DNA of 64,000 nucleotides from a virus. The notes under the pieces are model-generated. The model saw only the letters and a program-made list of their open reading frames with translations. It ran no database searches and was not told the origin of the DNA. This document shows positions 26,284 through 34,994 of the stretch, one piece after another; position 1 is the stretch's first letter; each line of letters opens with the position of its first letter. Made by a program: the position numbers and the translations under genes. The stretch covers positions 57,468 to 121,467 of IMG/VR virus record IMGVR_UViG_3300034062_003964; one strand, written 5' to 3'.

Positions 26284-27822
26284 TTATTTAATTTTTCCCA
26301 TCAAATCCTTCATTCTTAAGAATTGTGGATTTTCATAAGTTTTACTTTCAATCAAGTTAGATGCTGAACCATTTGAAGGTGTGCTAATAAGTTTTCTTTG
26401 AACTGATTCAGTTACAATTTCATTACTATTATTTCCTCCTTCTAATTCAGATTTAATTGATTTGTAAAGTGACTTAGATTCTTTAATTGTTTCTACGTTA
26501 TCAAATCTTCTAAGTATATTTATTTTTTCTTGTTTTGTTGTTGAGTGTTCAGTGAACAATCTAGTAGAATATGCCAAGTTTGAGTTAAATACTGCAACTT
26601 CATTTAATTTATTTCTAAAGAAATCAAGAGCCTTTTTGTACTCTTCATTTTTCTCTCTTAATAAATTAAGTTCTTTTTTAACTGATTCATTTCTCACTTG
26701 ACTCGGTGCCGAAACACGGTCTCTTTCTGCTCTTCTTCTGTAAGTCATTGTTCTTGATGCTTCTGTAGTCTCACCACCCATGTAGTCGTCTTCCATGTAG
26801 TCGTCTTCCATGTAGTCGCCTTCCATGTAGTCGCCTTCCATACAATCACCTTCCATACAATCACCTTCCATGTAGTCTGATTCTGTTTTCATATCATCAA
26901 TCATTTCTTCATCCATCCATCCTTCTTCCATGTATTCTTCATCCATTTCAGATTCAGTAACACCATGTTTAACTTTAGGATATTTGAATTTAGGACCCTT
27001 ACCTGTTTTCTCAGATTTTAAACCATCTTCCATGTCATCATTAAAACCTTTGTTGTTAACTGAAGATTTTGGTAAACCGTTTTTCATTTTACCAAACCCC
27101 ATCCCAACAGGTTTCATCGATTCGCTTACTTCCAATTCGTAAATAGTTTCGTCCATTTCGTCATAAGATTCGTCCATTTCGTCATAAGATTCGTCCATTT
27201 CGTCATAAGATTCATCCATTTCAGAATTTTCCATATCACCTTCTTTTTCTTCGAAGACTAATTCATAAATTACACTCTCATTCATATCTTCCATAGGGTC
27301 TTCCATAGATAAACCTGAATCATCACCTAAATCAATAAAGTATTCATTATTTGTGTTGTTATCGGTAAGGTGTATTTTATTATCATCTTTAACGACGATA
27401 ATTCCATCTTCATCACCCATAGCTTTAAACACTTTCAACACTTCACCAGGTTTAGCCCCTGTCATATCAAGAGGTGGTAATTCGTCTTCGTTATCAGTAT
27501 CTGCCGGTGCATCCATCATAGTGACATCAAATTCACCACCTTCAGGATTAACATCTGCATCAACGTCAATAGTCTCTTCACTGTCATCTGCAACTTCTGT
27601 GTCTGTTTCCACACCTACCACTTCTTCGGTGTCATCTTCTTCTTGTTCGCGTAAAGACTTTTTTGTTTTTGTGCCAAATAATGACTCTTTTACTAATTCA
27701 CTGATTTCTTCCTTCATTGTAGAAGCAAGTATTCCTTTTGCGTTTTCGCTAATAGCTTCTTCGATAGACTTCATTTGTAATAAAGTTTTCTCTACTAAAT
27801 TTTCGTTTTTTTCTAAACTCAT
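26284..27822 (-). CDS. gp22: Prohead scaffolding core protein (gp22-like), acidic repeats
   Basis: The start is set at ATG 27822. The frame extends to a TTG at 27834, which would add four residues. The 512-residue protein is very acidic, with tandem DEMDESY repeats (about residues 200-225) and five-residue MEGDY-type repeats (about residues 310-345). A helical C-terminal half follows (LNLLREKNEEYKKALDFFRNKL). Its position between the gp21-type protease and gp23-type capsid genes is that of the T4 core protein gp22. It is longer than T4 gp22 (about 269) because of acidic insertions. It probably forms the inner core that the protease degrades on maturation. Confidence 0.8.
   Translation of the reverse strand: MSLEKNENLVEKTLLQMKSIEEAISENAKGILASTMKEEISELVKESLFGTKTKKSLREQEEDDTEEVVGVETDTEVADDSEETIDVDADVNPEGGEFDVTMMDAPADTDNEDELPPLDMTGAKPGEVLKVFKAMGDEDGIIVVKDDNKIHLTDNNTNNEYFIDLGDDSGLSMEDPMEDMNESVIYELVFEEKEGDMENSEMDESYDEMDESYDEMDESYDEMDETIYELEVSESMKPVGMGFGKMKNGLPKSSVNNKGFNDDMEDGLKSEKTGKGPKFKYPKVKHGVTESEMDEEYMEEGWMDEEMIDDMKTESDYMEGDCMEGDCMEGDYMEGDYMEDDYMEDDYMGGETTEASRTMTYRRRAERDRVSAPSQVRNESVKKELNLLREKNEEYKKALDFFRNKLNEVAVFNSNLAYSTRLFTEHSTTKQEKINILRRFDNVETIKESKSLYKSIKSELEGGNNSNEIVTESVQRKLISTPSNGSASNLIESKTYENPQFLRMKDLMGKIK
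26778..26882. repeat. Seven tandem 15-bp repeats in the scaffold gene
   Basis: Seven copies of a 15-bp unit (CCATGTAGTCGTCTT and variants) encode the Met-Glu-Gly-Asp-Tyr type repeats on the minus strand. Adjacent copies often come in identical pairs, which suggests recent slippage or unequal exchange. Confidence 0.9.
27148..27225. repeat. Tandem 21-bp repeats in the scaffold gene
   Basis: Three exact 21-bp copies and one diverged partial copy encode the Asp-Glu-Met-Asp-Glu-Ser-Tyr repeat on the minus strand. Confidence 0.9.
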
Positions 27823-27858
27823 TTTATAATGCAATGCGTTTTGCGTTTATTTTTATTA

Positions 27859-27866
27859 GATAAATA
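27859..27866 (-). promoter_or_regulatory. TATTTAT box (candidate late promoter), minus strand
   Basis: It reads TATTTATC on the minus strand, 36 bases upstream of the scaffold start at 27822. The longer gap leaves an A-rich leader. Confidence 0.5.
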
Positions 27867-27922
27867 TACCTTAGTTTGAAAAAGTTCTTATTTTAATGTA
27901 GATAGCCAAAAAAATCGGGCAC

Positions 27923-27948
27923 AAAAAAAGGGGACATAAAGTCCCCTT
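27923..27948 (-). terminator. Rho-independent terminator
   Basis: GGGGAC pairs with GTCCCC, extended by AA/TT, and on the minus strand a run of T follows. It ends the transcript of the 27968-28177 gene and the protease operon. Confidence 0.85.
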
Positions 27949-27967
27949 ACTTAATAATTTAAAAAAA

Positions 27968-28177
27968 TTATTCAATAACTTCGTCAATTTTACTTTCAAC
28001 GATTGCAGTAATTCTCCATTCCATTGAATACGTTTCGTAAACTTTCGTTACTTTTGCTTCGACATCTGTCGGTGAAAAACCTTTCACAAGTTTTTCTTCT
28101 CTCATTTTTTTAACCTTACCTGTGTTATCATCAACCATATCAGTTGTGATTTTTGCTACAAAATACTTTTCGTCCAT
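27968..28177 (-). CDS. DUF4494-like small protein
   Basis: This 69-residue protein (KYFVAKITTDMVDDNTGKVK followed by EEKLVKGFSPTDVEAKV, ending ESKIDEVIE) has the layout of DUF4494, a family known mainly from Bacteroidota. That family pairs a basic VAKI strand with an EAEA-type helix and a C-terminal K-x-x-E-V-I end. Function unknown. It lies just downstream of the prohead protease gene and before a strong terminator. Confidence 0.55.
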   Translation of the reverse strand: MDEKYFVAKITTDMVDDNTGKVKKMREEKLVKGFSPTDVEAKVTKVYETYSMEWRITAIVESKIDEVIE

Positions 28178-28187
28178 AATAAATTTT

Positions 28188-28901
28188 TTACTTTCCTAAA
28201 TAATCGGATAATCTTTTCATTAAGTCAACAGATTTTTCTAATCCACCTCCACCACTAACTGAAGTATTATCATTTTCTGCCAATTTTTCTTCGTATCTTG
28301 GTCTATCTTCTTTATTTAAGTAAAGATATGCTCCAGGTGTGGATGGTGAAGATACAAGGTCAAAACAAATTAGTTCAAAATCATCTTGTACTTCATTTTG
28401 GTCACCTTTTTTTACTAAGGACCCAACACCACGAGAAGAAACTCCCATAGTAACACCTTGTCTCATCATGTTAGCCGCAACATCACCCTTAGATGATACA
28501 ATACCTCTTTCATGAAAACCAGGTGTAGTTAATAATTTAATCTTACCCATCAATATGTTACCTTCCCACCACATCTCTGTAATAAGGTGGGATACCCTAT
28601 CAAGGTCAATTAAAGAAGATTCAGGGTGATTTAACTCTGAAATGGACATACCACGTTTAATAGCGTCTTGGTATTTGTCAGATTCTCTTCTTAATATTTT
28701 TTCGGGGTATACTCTTCCGTTTCTATTTGGAACTCCCCACTTTTGAAGAGTTGCATAAAATTCAAATGGTTTAGAATGTTCTAATTGTCCGTAAGATTCA
28801 CGTATAATGTTTTGGTTACGCGGTTCATTAGGATTAATAATCCCCGCATCCCACTCAACTAATATACCTTTACCTGTATCACTAGGTCCTAATATTTTCA
28901 T
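28188..28901 (-). CDS. gp21: Prohead protease (gp21-type)
   Basis: This 237-residue protein contains MSISELNHPESSLIDLDRVS, with the likely catalytic His, and MRQGVTMGVSSRGVGSL, with the Ser and the following Arg-Gly. These are marks of the herpes-protease-like T4 gp21 family (peptidase S77). FDLVSSPSTPGAYLY at the end also matches. It cleaves scaffold and capsid proteins during head maturation. It is coded beside gp22- and gp23-type genes in the T4 order. A TATTTAT box lies 13 bases before the start. Confidence 0.92.
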   Translation of the reverse strand: MKILGPSDTGKGILVEWDAGIINPNEPRNQNIIRESYGQLEHSKPFEFYATLQKWGVPNRNGRVYPEKILRRESDKYQDAIKRGMSISELNHPESSLIDLDRVSHLITEMWWEGNILMGKIKLLTTPGFHERGIVSSKGDVAANMMRQGVTMGVSSRGVGSLVKKGDQNEVQDDFELICFDLVSSPSTPGAYLYLNKEDRPRYEEKLAENDNTSVSGGGGLEKSVDLMKRLSDYLGK

Positions 28902-28914
28902 AAGTTCTTTTAAA

Positions 28915-28922
28915 GATAAATA
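28915..28922 (-). promoter_or_regulatory. TATTTAT box (candidate late promoter), minus strand
   Basis: It reads TATTTATC on the minus strand, 13 bases before the protease ATG at 28901, and fits exactly between two genes. Confidence 0.55.
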
Positions 28923-29372
28923 TTAGCTTTCTTTGAATTCTACTACTTTTGTTTTACTAAGTGTAAAATGTTTATTTTGTTTAAGGTCGTCGTTGTATAT
29001 ACCATTAAGAATTTTTTTAATCTTGTCTCTTAAAATTGGGGATTTAAAGTCGTGTATATTATTATGTATGAATAGTGTAATTTCTATATTCATAAAGCTT
29101 TTTTTATTTTTTTGTATTCCACTTGTTCTTAAATCTAAGTCAACTATTTGTTTTCTTTCAAAAGTTTGAGTGTCTACCACCTCTAATAATGTGTGTTGGA
29201 TTTGTCTTTTTATTTCACCGACCAATCGGTTCCAATTCTCATCTAAAGTTAGAGGTTCAATCCAAGTCTGTAAAACTATGTAAATGGATTTTAAATTTTT
29301 TGAATCTACTGTTCCGTAAGAACACTTGGCATCATCAAAAATGTTTAGTTTTGATGTTTTTCCTTTCTTCAT
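28923..29372 (-). CDS. Hypothetical head-region protein, 149 residues
   Basis: The start is set at ATG 29372; a TTG at 29375 would add one residue. The sequence (KLNIFDDAKCSYGTVDSKNL, SIYIVLQTWIEPLTLDENWNR) shows no motif I know. The position between the protease and bS21 genes within the head operon suggests a minor virion or tail-completion protein. The TATTTAT box 41 bases upstream shows that it may have its own promoter. Confidence 0.72.
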   Translation of the reverse strand: MKKGKTSKLNIFDDAKCSYGTVDSKNLKSIYIVLQTWIEPLTLDENWNRLVGEIKRQIQHTLLEVVDTQTFERKQIVDLDLRTSGIQKNKKSFMNIEITLFIHNNIHDFKSPILRDKIKKILNGIYNDDLKQNKHFTLSKTKVVEFKES

Positions 29373-29413
29373 CAATCATATCTTTCATGTTTATTTTTTA
29401 TAAAAGTAAGTCA

Positions 29414-29421
29414 TATAAATA
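29414..29421 (-). promoter_or_regulatory. TATTTAT box (candidate late promoter), minus strand
   Basis: It reads TATTTATA on the minus strand, 41 bases before the ATG at 29372, in the divergent region shared with bS21. Confidence 0.5.
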
Positions 29422-29449
29422 GAATTGTCAAAATTGGGTTTTTATGTTA

Positions 29450-29457
29450 TATTTATA
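29450..29457 (+). promoter_or_regulatory. TATTTAT box (candidate late promoter), plus strand
   Basis: It reads TATTTATA, 19 bases before the bS21 ATG at 29477. It faces opposite to the minus-strand box at 29414. Confidence 0.5.
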
Positions 29458-29476
29458 TTAATAAAGTAAAAAAAAT

Positions 29477-29668
29477 ATGATTATAATTAAAGTTAAAAAC
29501 GCGTCTTCCATCGAACAAGCTCTAAAACAATATAAGTTTAAAGTTTATAAAACAAAACAAACTGAAAAGTTAAGAGAAAGACAAGAGTTTACAAAAAAAT
29601 CAGTTAAGAAAAGAAGTCAGGTTAATAAGGCAATTTACTTACAGAAAAAAAGAAATCAATTTTCTTGA
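29477..29668 (+). CDS. rpsU: Ribosomal protein bS21
   Basis: This 63-residue protein has the full bS21 pattern: IIIKVKNASSIEQALKQYK, then KLRERQEFTKKSVKKRSQ and KAIYLQKKRNQ. The length and the KPSV/K-KSV motif match. In the host ribosome bS21 lies next to bS18, bS6 and the 3' end of 16S rRNA. In Bacteroidota it helps to sequester the anti-Shine-Dalgarno sequence, so a phage copy could replace host bS21 and alter mRNA choice. It is a lone plus-strand gene inside the minus-strand head operon and overlaps the next gene's end. It has its own TATTTAT box. Confidence 0.93.
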   Translation: MIIIKVKNASSIEQALKQYKFKVYKTKQTEKLRERQEFTKKSVKKRSQVNKAIYLQKKRNQFS

Positions 29669-29958
29669 TTTTCATCATCAGTCGTATTTTCACCCTTTTT
29701 TTCTTTTTGTATCTGATGTAGGATATATCCTGATATCCCAAGTTGGATTGATGCCCACATTATAATATCTGTCATAGTTAAATCAGGATATTTTTTTAGA
29801 ACAAAAAATACCATACCCCATTGTGCAATTATAAATGCGACTCCGGATTCAATTCTCTTTTTAGAAAAAAATGATGGTTGGTGGGAATAAATTCTTATAA
29901 GTTCAGTAATACCCTTTTTTATGTTTCCCCAACCAAAAAAGTATTTTTTTGAACTCAT
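29656..29958 (-). CDS. Two-helix membrane protein, possible holin
   Basis: The start is set at ATG 29958, which gives a four-base ATGA overlap with the upstream gene; a TTG at 30006 would overlap it far more. The 100-residue protein has two hydrophobic segments (IESGVAFIIAQWGMVFFVL and IIMWASIQLGISGYILHQI) joined by a short loop, a basic N-terminus and a charged C-terminal tail. This is the size and shape of a holin or small inner-membrane protein. No sequence family was recognised, so holin is a suggestion only. Confidence 0.55.
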   Translation of the reverse strand: MSSKKYFFGWGNIKKGITELIRIYSHQPSFFSKKRIESGVAFIIAQWGMVFFVLKKYPDLTMTDIIMWASIQLGISGYILHQIQKEKKGENTTDDENQEN

Positions 29959-30686
29959 AACCCTAAACTTAATTTTTTTAATTTGTATAAATCGTAATGA
30001 GTACAATTAGATTCATTAACCTTATCGATAGTTTGACTAATCATTTTTTTGATGTCATCTTCTTTTGATTCGTTTAATGAATTATTTAAGTTTGAAATAA
30101 CAGTTTCTTTTATTGTGTTGAATTCTACTTTTAATTCATCTTTTGATAAATTTAATATGGAAGTAACTTCTTTTTGTTCTGACTCTGAAAGTGTACTAAT
30201 TTCTTTTCCAAGTTCAGATTCAGCAACTTTAATCATTGTTGAAATTGGTAGGTTAATGGATTCATTAACTTTAGTTACTTTATTTTCAGAAATAATAGTA
30301 TTAATGACTTTTTTCTTAGATTCTAAAACTGTTTCTAAATTTTTAATAGAATTGTTATAAATAATAGTATCAATATCTTTATAGTTGTTTTGATATTCTG
30401 ATGAAAAACTAGACAACCATTTATCTACTTTAGTTAAATTTTTATAATTGTTCTCAAGTAAAATTTGGCAATATTCAATAGACTCATTTACATAATCATT
30501 TGCTAAATCTTTGTGTAAACCTTTTTTTGTCGATAGGTCTTCGTAGATATAAAATATTTCACTTAAATCTTTATTCTCTAAAATATTAGATTTAAACCCA
30601 AACATAAATTTTTGGAAGTTACTTTTACCAAATAATTCTGCTCCAGTTTTTTCTATCTTACTTTTTATTTCACCAAATTTTGTCAT
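29955..30686 (-). CDS. Hypothetical head-operon protein, 243 residues
   Basis: This helical protein is rich in Lys, Ser, Asn and Glu (KFGEIKSKIEKTGAELFGKS and NFQKFMFGFKSNI at the start). Long heptad-like stretches occur in the second half (ESKKKVINTIISENKVTKVN). No family recognised. It directly follows the portal gene and precedes the membrane protein. In T4 the corresponding positions hold the small core genes 67 and 68, so a prohead core component is a possibility, not shown. Confidence 0.7.
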   Translation of the reverse strand: MTKFGEIKSKIEKTGAELFGKSNFQKFMFGFKSNILENKDLSEIFYIYEDLSTKKGLHKDLANDYVNESIEYCQILLENNYKNLTKVDKWLSSFSSEYQNNYKDIDTIIYNNSIKNLETVLESKKKVINTIISENKVTKVNESINLPISTMIKVAESELGKEISTLSESEQKEVTSILNLSKDELKVEFNTIKETVISNLNNSLNESKEDDIKKMISQTIDKVNESNCTHYDLYKLKKLSLGL

Positions 30687-30697
30687 GTCTTTTTTAC

Positions 30698-30705
30698 TAT
30701 AAATA
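30698..30705 (-). promoter_or_regulatory. TATTTAT box (candidate late promoter), minus strand
   Basis: It reads TATTTATA on the minus strand, 11 bases before the ATG at 30686. It fills the gap after the portal stop codon. Confidence 0.55.
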
Positions 30706-32520
30706 TTACCTATTTAATAAATCTTTAAGTTTGTCGTCTATTTCAACTAAGGAATTTCTTCCCTTACCTAAATTCATAAAATCATTTTGACCAAATAAGT
30801 GTTCTTCAAGTAACATATTTAAGTCATCTTTATTAAACGATTCGGGTGTTACCTCACCCCCCGCAGGCGCTTCACCGCCAGATGGTGGTGCTTCACCCAT
30901 TGGTGGGATTCCCCCCATATCAGGAGCTCCTCCACCTTCAGGTTCTTCACCACCTTCAGCTGGTTTTTCACCATCTTTTTTACCATACAATTTATCAATA
31001 TTATCAAATAGACCGGTTTTAGTGATAACTTCAGCGGTTTTTCCTAATTCTGCAGACACAGCTCTCTCAACTCTTTGTTGTTGTATATCTAATCTTATTT
31101 CTTCATCAGAGAAACCTAAAATATGTTTCTTAGCCCAAGATGCTGATACTGGGGCAACTGAATTTGGTATTTCTGCAACTGCATCTTTATAAAGAGTTAT
31201 TTTTTCTTTCCAAACTTCAATACCTAATAAATCAGATTGTTTAGATGGGTTAGTTAAAGCTAATGTAAAGTTTGTTAATTCATCTTCAAACCCTAATAAG
31301 AATAAATGAATGATTGCAATTTTATTTAATTCTGCAATCATAGATTTTTGAATTCTATTGATTGTTCTTGCAAAACGAATATCTAATAATGATAAGTTTT
31401 TACCATCACCGACAGCTTCTTCAAAACCTAAATAGGCTTTAGGTATTCTTAATGCCGTCACAAGTTTCTTTTGGATATATTCAATATCAGCAATTTCCGC
31501 CAAGTTTGTTCCACCCGGTAAAGTCTCTATTGGGTTTGTCGCTGCTGGGTCACGAACAGGGATAAAGAAGTCTTGGTCAACCGCCAACTGATTGTATCTC
31601 ATATCAACATTACCTGTTGCTGGGTCAGAAATTTGGTCTCTTTTAAATTTACTAGCAACTCTTTGTACGTAAGCATCAACGTCTTTATCATCCATGTTAC
31701 CAACGAATACTTTAAATACTCTTCTTTCAGGTGCTCTTGATACACGGTAGATTAACATCGCATCTTCAGATAACAAAAGTTGTTTCCAAATACGACGTGC
31801 TTTTTCTAACATAGACGTTCCATAAGGAAGTTTTCTATCATCACCTAAAATTCTAAAGTGACCAACCTCCCATGTGTTAAATTCCATATTTTTTTCTTTC
31901 CAAGTAAACTTCAAAGCGTCGTTCTCCATTTCTTGTGAATACTTATCAGGTTGGAACCTCATCCCTTTTTCTAACCTTTCGATTTGAATGTTTGGTAATT
32001 GTTGACAACCAACAATACCTTTTTCAGGGTCTAATTTTAAATAAACAAAGTTGTCACCAAACTTACATGTGTTTCTTGTCCACATAGGTAAATTGGTGTT
32101 AATATCTAATCTATTATTAAATAAGTCAGCAAGAACTGATTTTATTCTTTTTGATTCAGAATAAATTTGTAACATATGACCATCTTTGTCAGGTGTTGTT
32201 GACTCCTCACCATAGATGTCTAATGCCGCTGAAATTTCAGGTGTGTACTCCATAGACTCATAATCATAATATGAGGCCATACGAGTTGGTTCATAATAAA
32301 CCGCTTGGGTATATAAGTTACTCTCAACTTTTTGCCATTGTTTACCAATGTACATGGTTTGTTGAGCCTGTAGTTTTTCTTTTTCAAACTCAGTTTTATC
32401 TGTAGTTTTTAATAATTCTTTTTTATCAAACTTAAAAACGGGAGCTTGCTGGTCTAAAGTTGCATTAGGTCCAAAAACCTTACCCAATCTTTGCCATACC
32501 GTATATTTTTGTTCTGCCAT
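30706..32520 (-). CDS. gp20: Portal protein (gp20-type)
   Basis: This 604-residue protein matches T4 gp20-type portals in its opening (VFKFDKKELLKTTDK, ESMEYTPEISAALDIYGEES). The middle motif WKQLLLSEDAMLIYRVSRAP then ERRVFKVFVGNMDDKDVDAY is a strong portal mark, as is LAEIADIEYIQKKLVTALRIPKAYL. It forms the dodecameric DNA gate at the capsid vertex. The C-terminus carries a Gly/Pro/Glu-rich low-complexity insert (GGEEPEGGGAPDMGGIPPM), unlike T4. Confidence 0.93.
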   Translation of the reverse strand: MAEQKYTVWQRLGKVFGPNATLDQQAPVFKFDKKELLKTTDKTEFEKEKLQAQQTMYIGKQWQKVESNLYTQAVYYEPTRMASYYDYESMEYTPEISAALDIYGEESTTPDKDGHMLQIYSESKRIKSVLADLFNNRLDINTNLPMWTRNTCKFGDNFVYLKLDPEKGIVGCQQLPNIQIERLEKGMRFQPDKYSQEMENDALKFTWKEKNMEFNTWEVGHFRILGDDRKLPYGTSMLEKARRIWKQLLLSEDAMLIYRVSRAPERRVFKVFVGNMDDKDVDAYVQRVASKFKRDQISDPATGNVDMRYNQLAVDQDFFIPVRDPAATNPIETLPGGTNLAEIADIEYIQKKLVTALRIPKAYLGFEEAVGDGKNLSLLDIRFARTINRIQKSMIAELNKIAIIHLFLLGFEDELTNFTLALTNPSKQSDLLGIEVWKEKITLYKDAVAEIPNSVAPVSASWAKKHILGFSDEEIRLDIQQQRVERAVSAELGKTAEVITKTGLFDNIDKLYGKKDGEKPAEGGEEPEGGGAPDMGGIPPMGEAPPSGGEAPAGGEVTPESFNKDDLNMLLEEHLFGQNDFMNLGKGRNSLVEIDDKLKDLLNR

Positions 32521-32558
32521 AATATTTTTATTTAAAAGATAAGTCGATAAAAGTTAAA

Positions 32559-34334
32559 TTAAACTCTTTTACCTCCGAATAACCATAAATACTTTTCATA
32601 ATCATTCTTTGTTGTTTGATAACTTCCTGACCTATATTGATTATAAATATCCACAGGTACTCCTGGATTAAAATTTGAGGATGAATCTTTAAAATCTCTC
32701 TTTTCTGTGGTCCAAGATTCAATCATTGCTTTTGCTTGCTCTGTCGCCTTTTCTAATTTAGCAAATGAAGATTCACCAACATAAATAGCCATCGCCATCG
32801 CCATTATTAAATCATCGTGTTGACCCTTTTGGTGGTCAGGCCTTCCATTCACATATACAAACGTATTAAGTTCATTAAACAACCTTTGAGACCTAATAAC
32901 AAACCCAAATCTTAACGCCTCTTCAAATGCCTGAACGATTAAAACTCTTTTTGAATTAAAGTTTATACCAGGTATTTTATCATTTTGTTTTGGGTCCCAT
33001 TTCCATTTATCCGCAGGATTAACCCCGTCAACATATAGGTTTTTATAACCAAGTTCTTGGAGTTTACGAGATGTTGCAACACCCATACCTCCAGTGATAT
33101 CTGTAACAATAAACGAGTTATACATATTTGCCCATTTGAACGCAATCTCAGCCACCACATCAGGTGGAACTTTCCCGATATATTCTAATACTTGTTCCCT
33201 ATCATCAAAATCGATAATCGTAAAAGTTGTAAAGTCTTCACTATCACCACGAGATACATCAATACCCATAATATATTTATGACCCGCAATTGGTTCTTTC
33301 CATTGCCACAAAGCGCCACCCATAAATTTATTTTCAGGTTCTTTGATATAATTTTCTTTGATTTTTTTCATGGTTTCAGGTGGTACAACATTATCCCCCG
33401 AACCTAAAAAGTTACACTCTAACTCTTGTGATATTTTACGCTTATCAAATTTTAATTTTTTTGACATTGCCTCAAACCACGATGAGTATGGTCTATAACC
33501 ACTTTCAACCTTTTGTTTTATTTCTTCAAAATCTCTATCGGTAACTTTAATATCTGTATAATCTATGGTTAACACATCATCTTTATAATCACCCCTATTT
33601 AACATGTAGTGAATTATATCATCAACCTTTATTAGTTTTAAGTCTTTAGAATAACGAGGGTCACGAAACCAATACATTTCTGTAATTCTAAAGTCATTCA
33701 TCCCTTTAATTGCCTGACTGTATATCGAATAATAAATCGGGTCGAATCCGTTTGGTGTTGAAATTACAATAACTTTACCTCCTGTTGATAGGGACGCCAT
33801 ACATGCTGACCAGAAATCTTCATCAGCATCGATATATGCTGCCTCATCAAAAATAAGAATAGTAGGGGTATAACCGCGAAGTGCATCTTTTGATGTCGCA
33901 ACCGCTTTAACCTCACATCCATTAGTTAATTTGAAGTGTCTTGCTGCGTTTTTTTCAGGAGAAAAGCCTACACCCAACCAATTAGGCCATTGTTCTACAA
34001 ACGCACGAACTTTGTTTGCCATCTCAACGGCAGTATCAAGTTTGTTTGCAATAATTAGAATTTTTTCTGGTTTTGATTTTTTAGCGAAAACTAATCGTTT
34101 TGATGCCCAAGCGGATGTAACCGTAGATACTCCAGCTTGACGATACTTTAATGCGATATTTTCTTCGCAAGTGTCATAATCGTTAACCAAAGTTACTTGG
34201 TCATTAAATAATTCTAACGGTACGTATTTGGATTGTGTGTTATCGTAGGTTTGTAAATATGTTCTTAGTGCGTATGGTGTATCATGAGCACATTTAGCAT
34301 ATTCCAGTAGTATTTGTTCTTTTGAAAGAGACAT
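32559..34334 (-). CDS. terL: Terminase large subunit (gp17-type)
   Basis: This 591-residue protein has an ATPase half with Walker A KYRQAGVST (near residue 63), LIIANKLDTAVEM, and Walker B ILIFDEAAYID. A C-terminal RuvC-like nuclease half has GIDVSRGDSEDFTTF, IVTDITGGMG and HDDLIMAMAMA with the conserved acidic residues. It packages DNA into the prohead with the portal. It is next to the portal gene in the T4 order. No small terminase was recognised. Confidence 0.95.
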   Translation of the reverse strand: MSLSKEQILLEYAKCAHDTPYALRTYLQTYDNTQSKYVPLELFNDQVTLVNDYDTCEENIALKYRQAGVSTVTSAWASKRLVFAKKSKPEKILIIANKLDTAVEMANKVRAFVEQWPNWLGVGFSPEKNAARHFKLTNGCEVKAVATSKDALRGYTPTILIFDEAAYIDADEDFWSACMASLSTGGKVIVISTPNGFDPIYYSIYSQAIKGMNDFRITEMYWFRDPRYSKDLKLIKVDDIIHYMLNRGDYKDDVLTIDYTDIKVTDRDFEEIKQKVESGYRPYSSWFEAMSKKLKFDKRKISQELECNFLGSGDNVVPPETMKKIKENYIKEPENKFMGGALWQWKEPIAGHKYIMGIDVSRGDSEDFTTFTIIDFDDREQVLEYIGKVPPDVVAEIAFKWANMYNSFIVTDITGGMGVATSRKLQELGYKNLYVDGVNPADKWKWDPKQNDKIPGINFNSKRVLIVQAFEEALRFGFVIRSQRLFNELNTFVYVNGRPDHQKGQHDDLIMAMAMAIYVGESSFAKLEKATEQAKAMIESWTTEKRDFKDSSSNFNPGVPVDIYNQYRSGSYQTTKNDYEKYLWLFGGKRV

Positions 34335-34337
34335 TCA

Positions 34338-34994
34338 TTATTTGTTTCTTCTAATGTAATTTAGTAATTCACTTTTTGTAGTGTGAGGAGGCAAATGATT
34401 TTCAATAATTTTTAGAATACTTTCTTCTAATTTTTCTACTTCATTTTTTTCCTCAACCTTTTTAGGTAATCCTTTGTGTTTTGTTGATGCAAAATCCTCA
34501 AGTTCTTTTTTAGACATTTCTTTTGCCATTTTTTGAACTTGTTTAGTGACTTTTGATTTAGGTGTATCTCCTCTTTTTACTGAAAGAGCCAATCCCATAA
34601 TTTTTTGTTGTTGTTTAGAAACTGCTTTTTCTTGTAATTTTGTTTCAGTTGGCATCCCATCAGGACCTTGTTTTTGAATTGGGTCTTGGTCGTCCTCACC
34701 TTTATTAACATCAGCAACATCTTCTTGTTCACCTTCAGTAAATTCACCTTCAGCGGTTGTCGTAATAACGGTCTTACCGGCATCATTAGAAACTGTAGCC
34801 CCACCAATAGCTGTTTTTGCCCCCGATGGAAGTTCAATTACTTTTGATGTTACCGTTTTTTCAACAGGTTTTGGTTGTTCTGAAACAATTTTATTAAATA
34901 ATACATTTAATTGATTTTCAGTTAAGTTTTCTAAAGTATTCATTGAAAACCCCTCGTGAAGAAGTTTAACTATTTTAGGATTCATGTGTTTCAT
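34338..34994 (-). CDS. Hypothetical protein upstream of terminase, 218 residues
   Basis: The start is ATG 34994; a GTG at 34997 and an ATG at 34985 are alternatives. The sequence is charged and repetitive (EEGEFTEGEQEDVADV; KQQQKIMGLALSVKRGDTPKSK), with an N-terminal NPKIVKLLHEGFSMNTLENLT helix. A small terminase or head-completion role is possible because of its place before terL, but nothing diagnostic is seen. Confidence 0.65.
   Translation of the reverse strand: MKHMNPKIVKLLHEGFSMNTLENLTENQLNVLFNKIVSEQPKPVEKTVTSKVIELPSGAKTAIGGATVSNDAGKTVITTTAEGEFTEGEQEDVADVNKGEDDQDPIQKQGPDGMPTETKLQEKAVSKQQQKIMGLALSVKRGDTPKSKVTKQVQKMAKEMSKKELEDFASTKHKGLPKKVEEKNEVEKLEESILKIIENHLPPHTTKSELLNYIRRNK

Noticed and set aside
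26778-27225. Tandem short repeats resembling a CRISPR-like array
   Set aside because: The units are directly adjacent without spacers and are in frame with a coding sequence, so they are protein repeats.
27823-27834. TTG start giving a longer scaffold protein
   Set aside because: An ATG four codons downstream is available. TTG starts also looked unnecessary for the 29375, 30006 and 44883 frames, where a good ATG follows.
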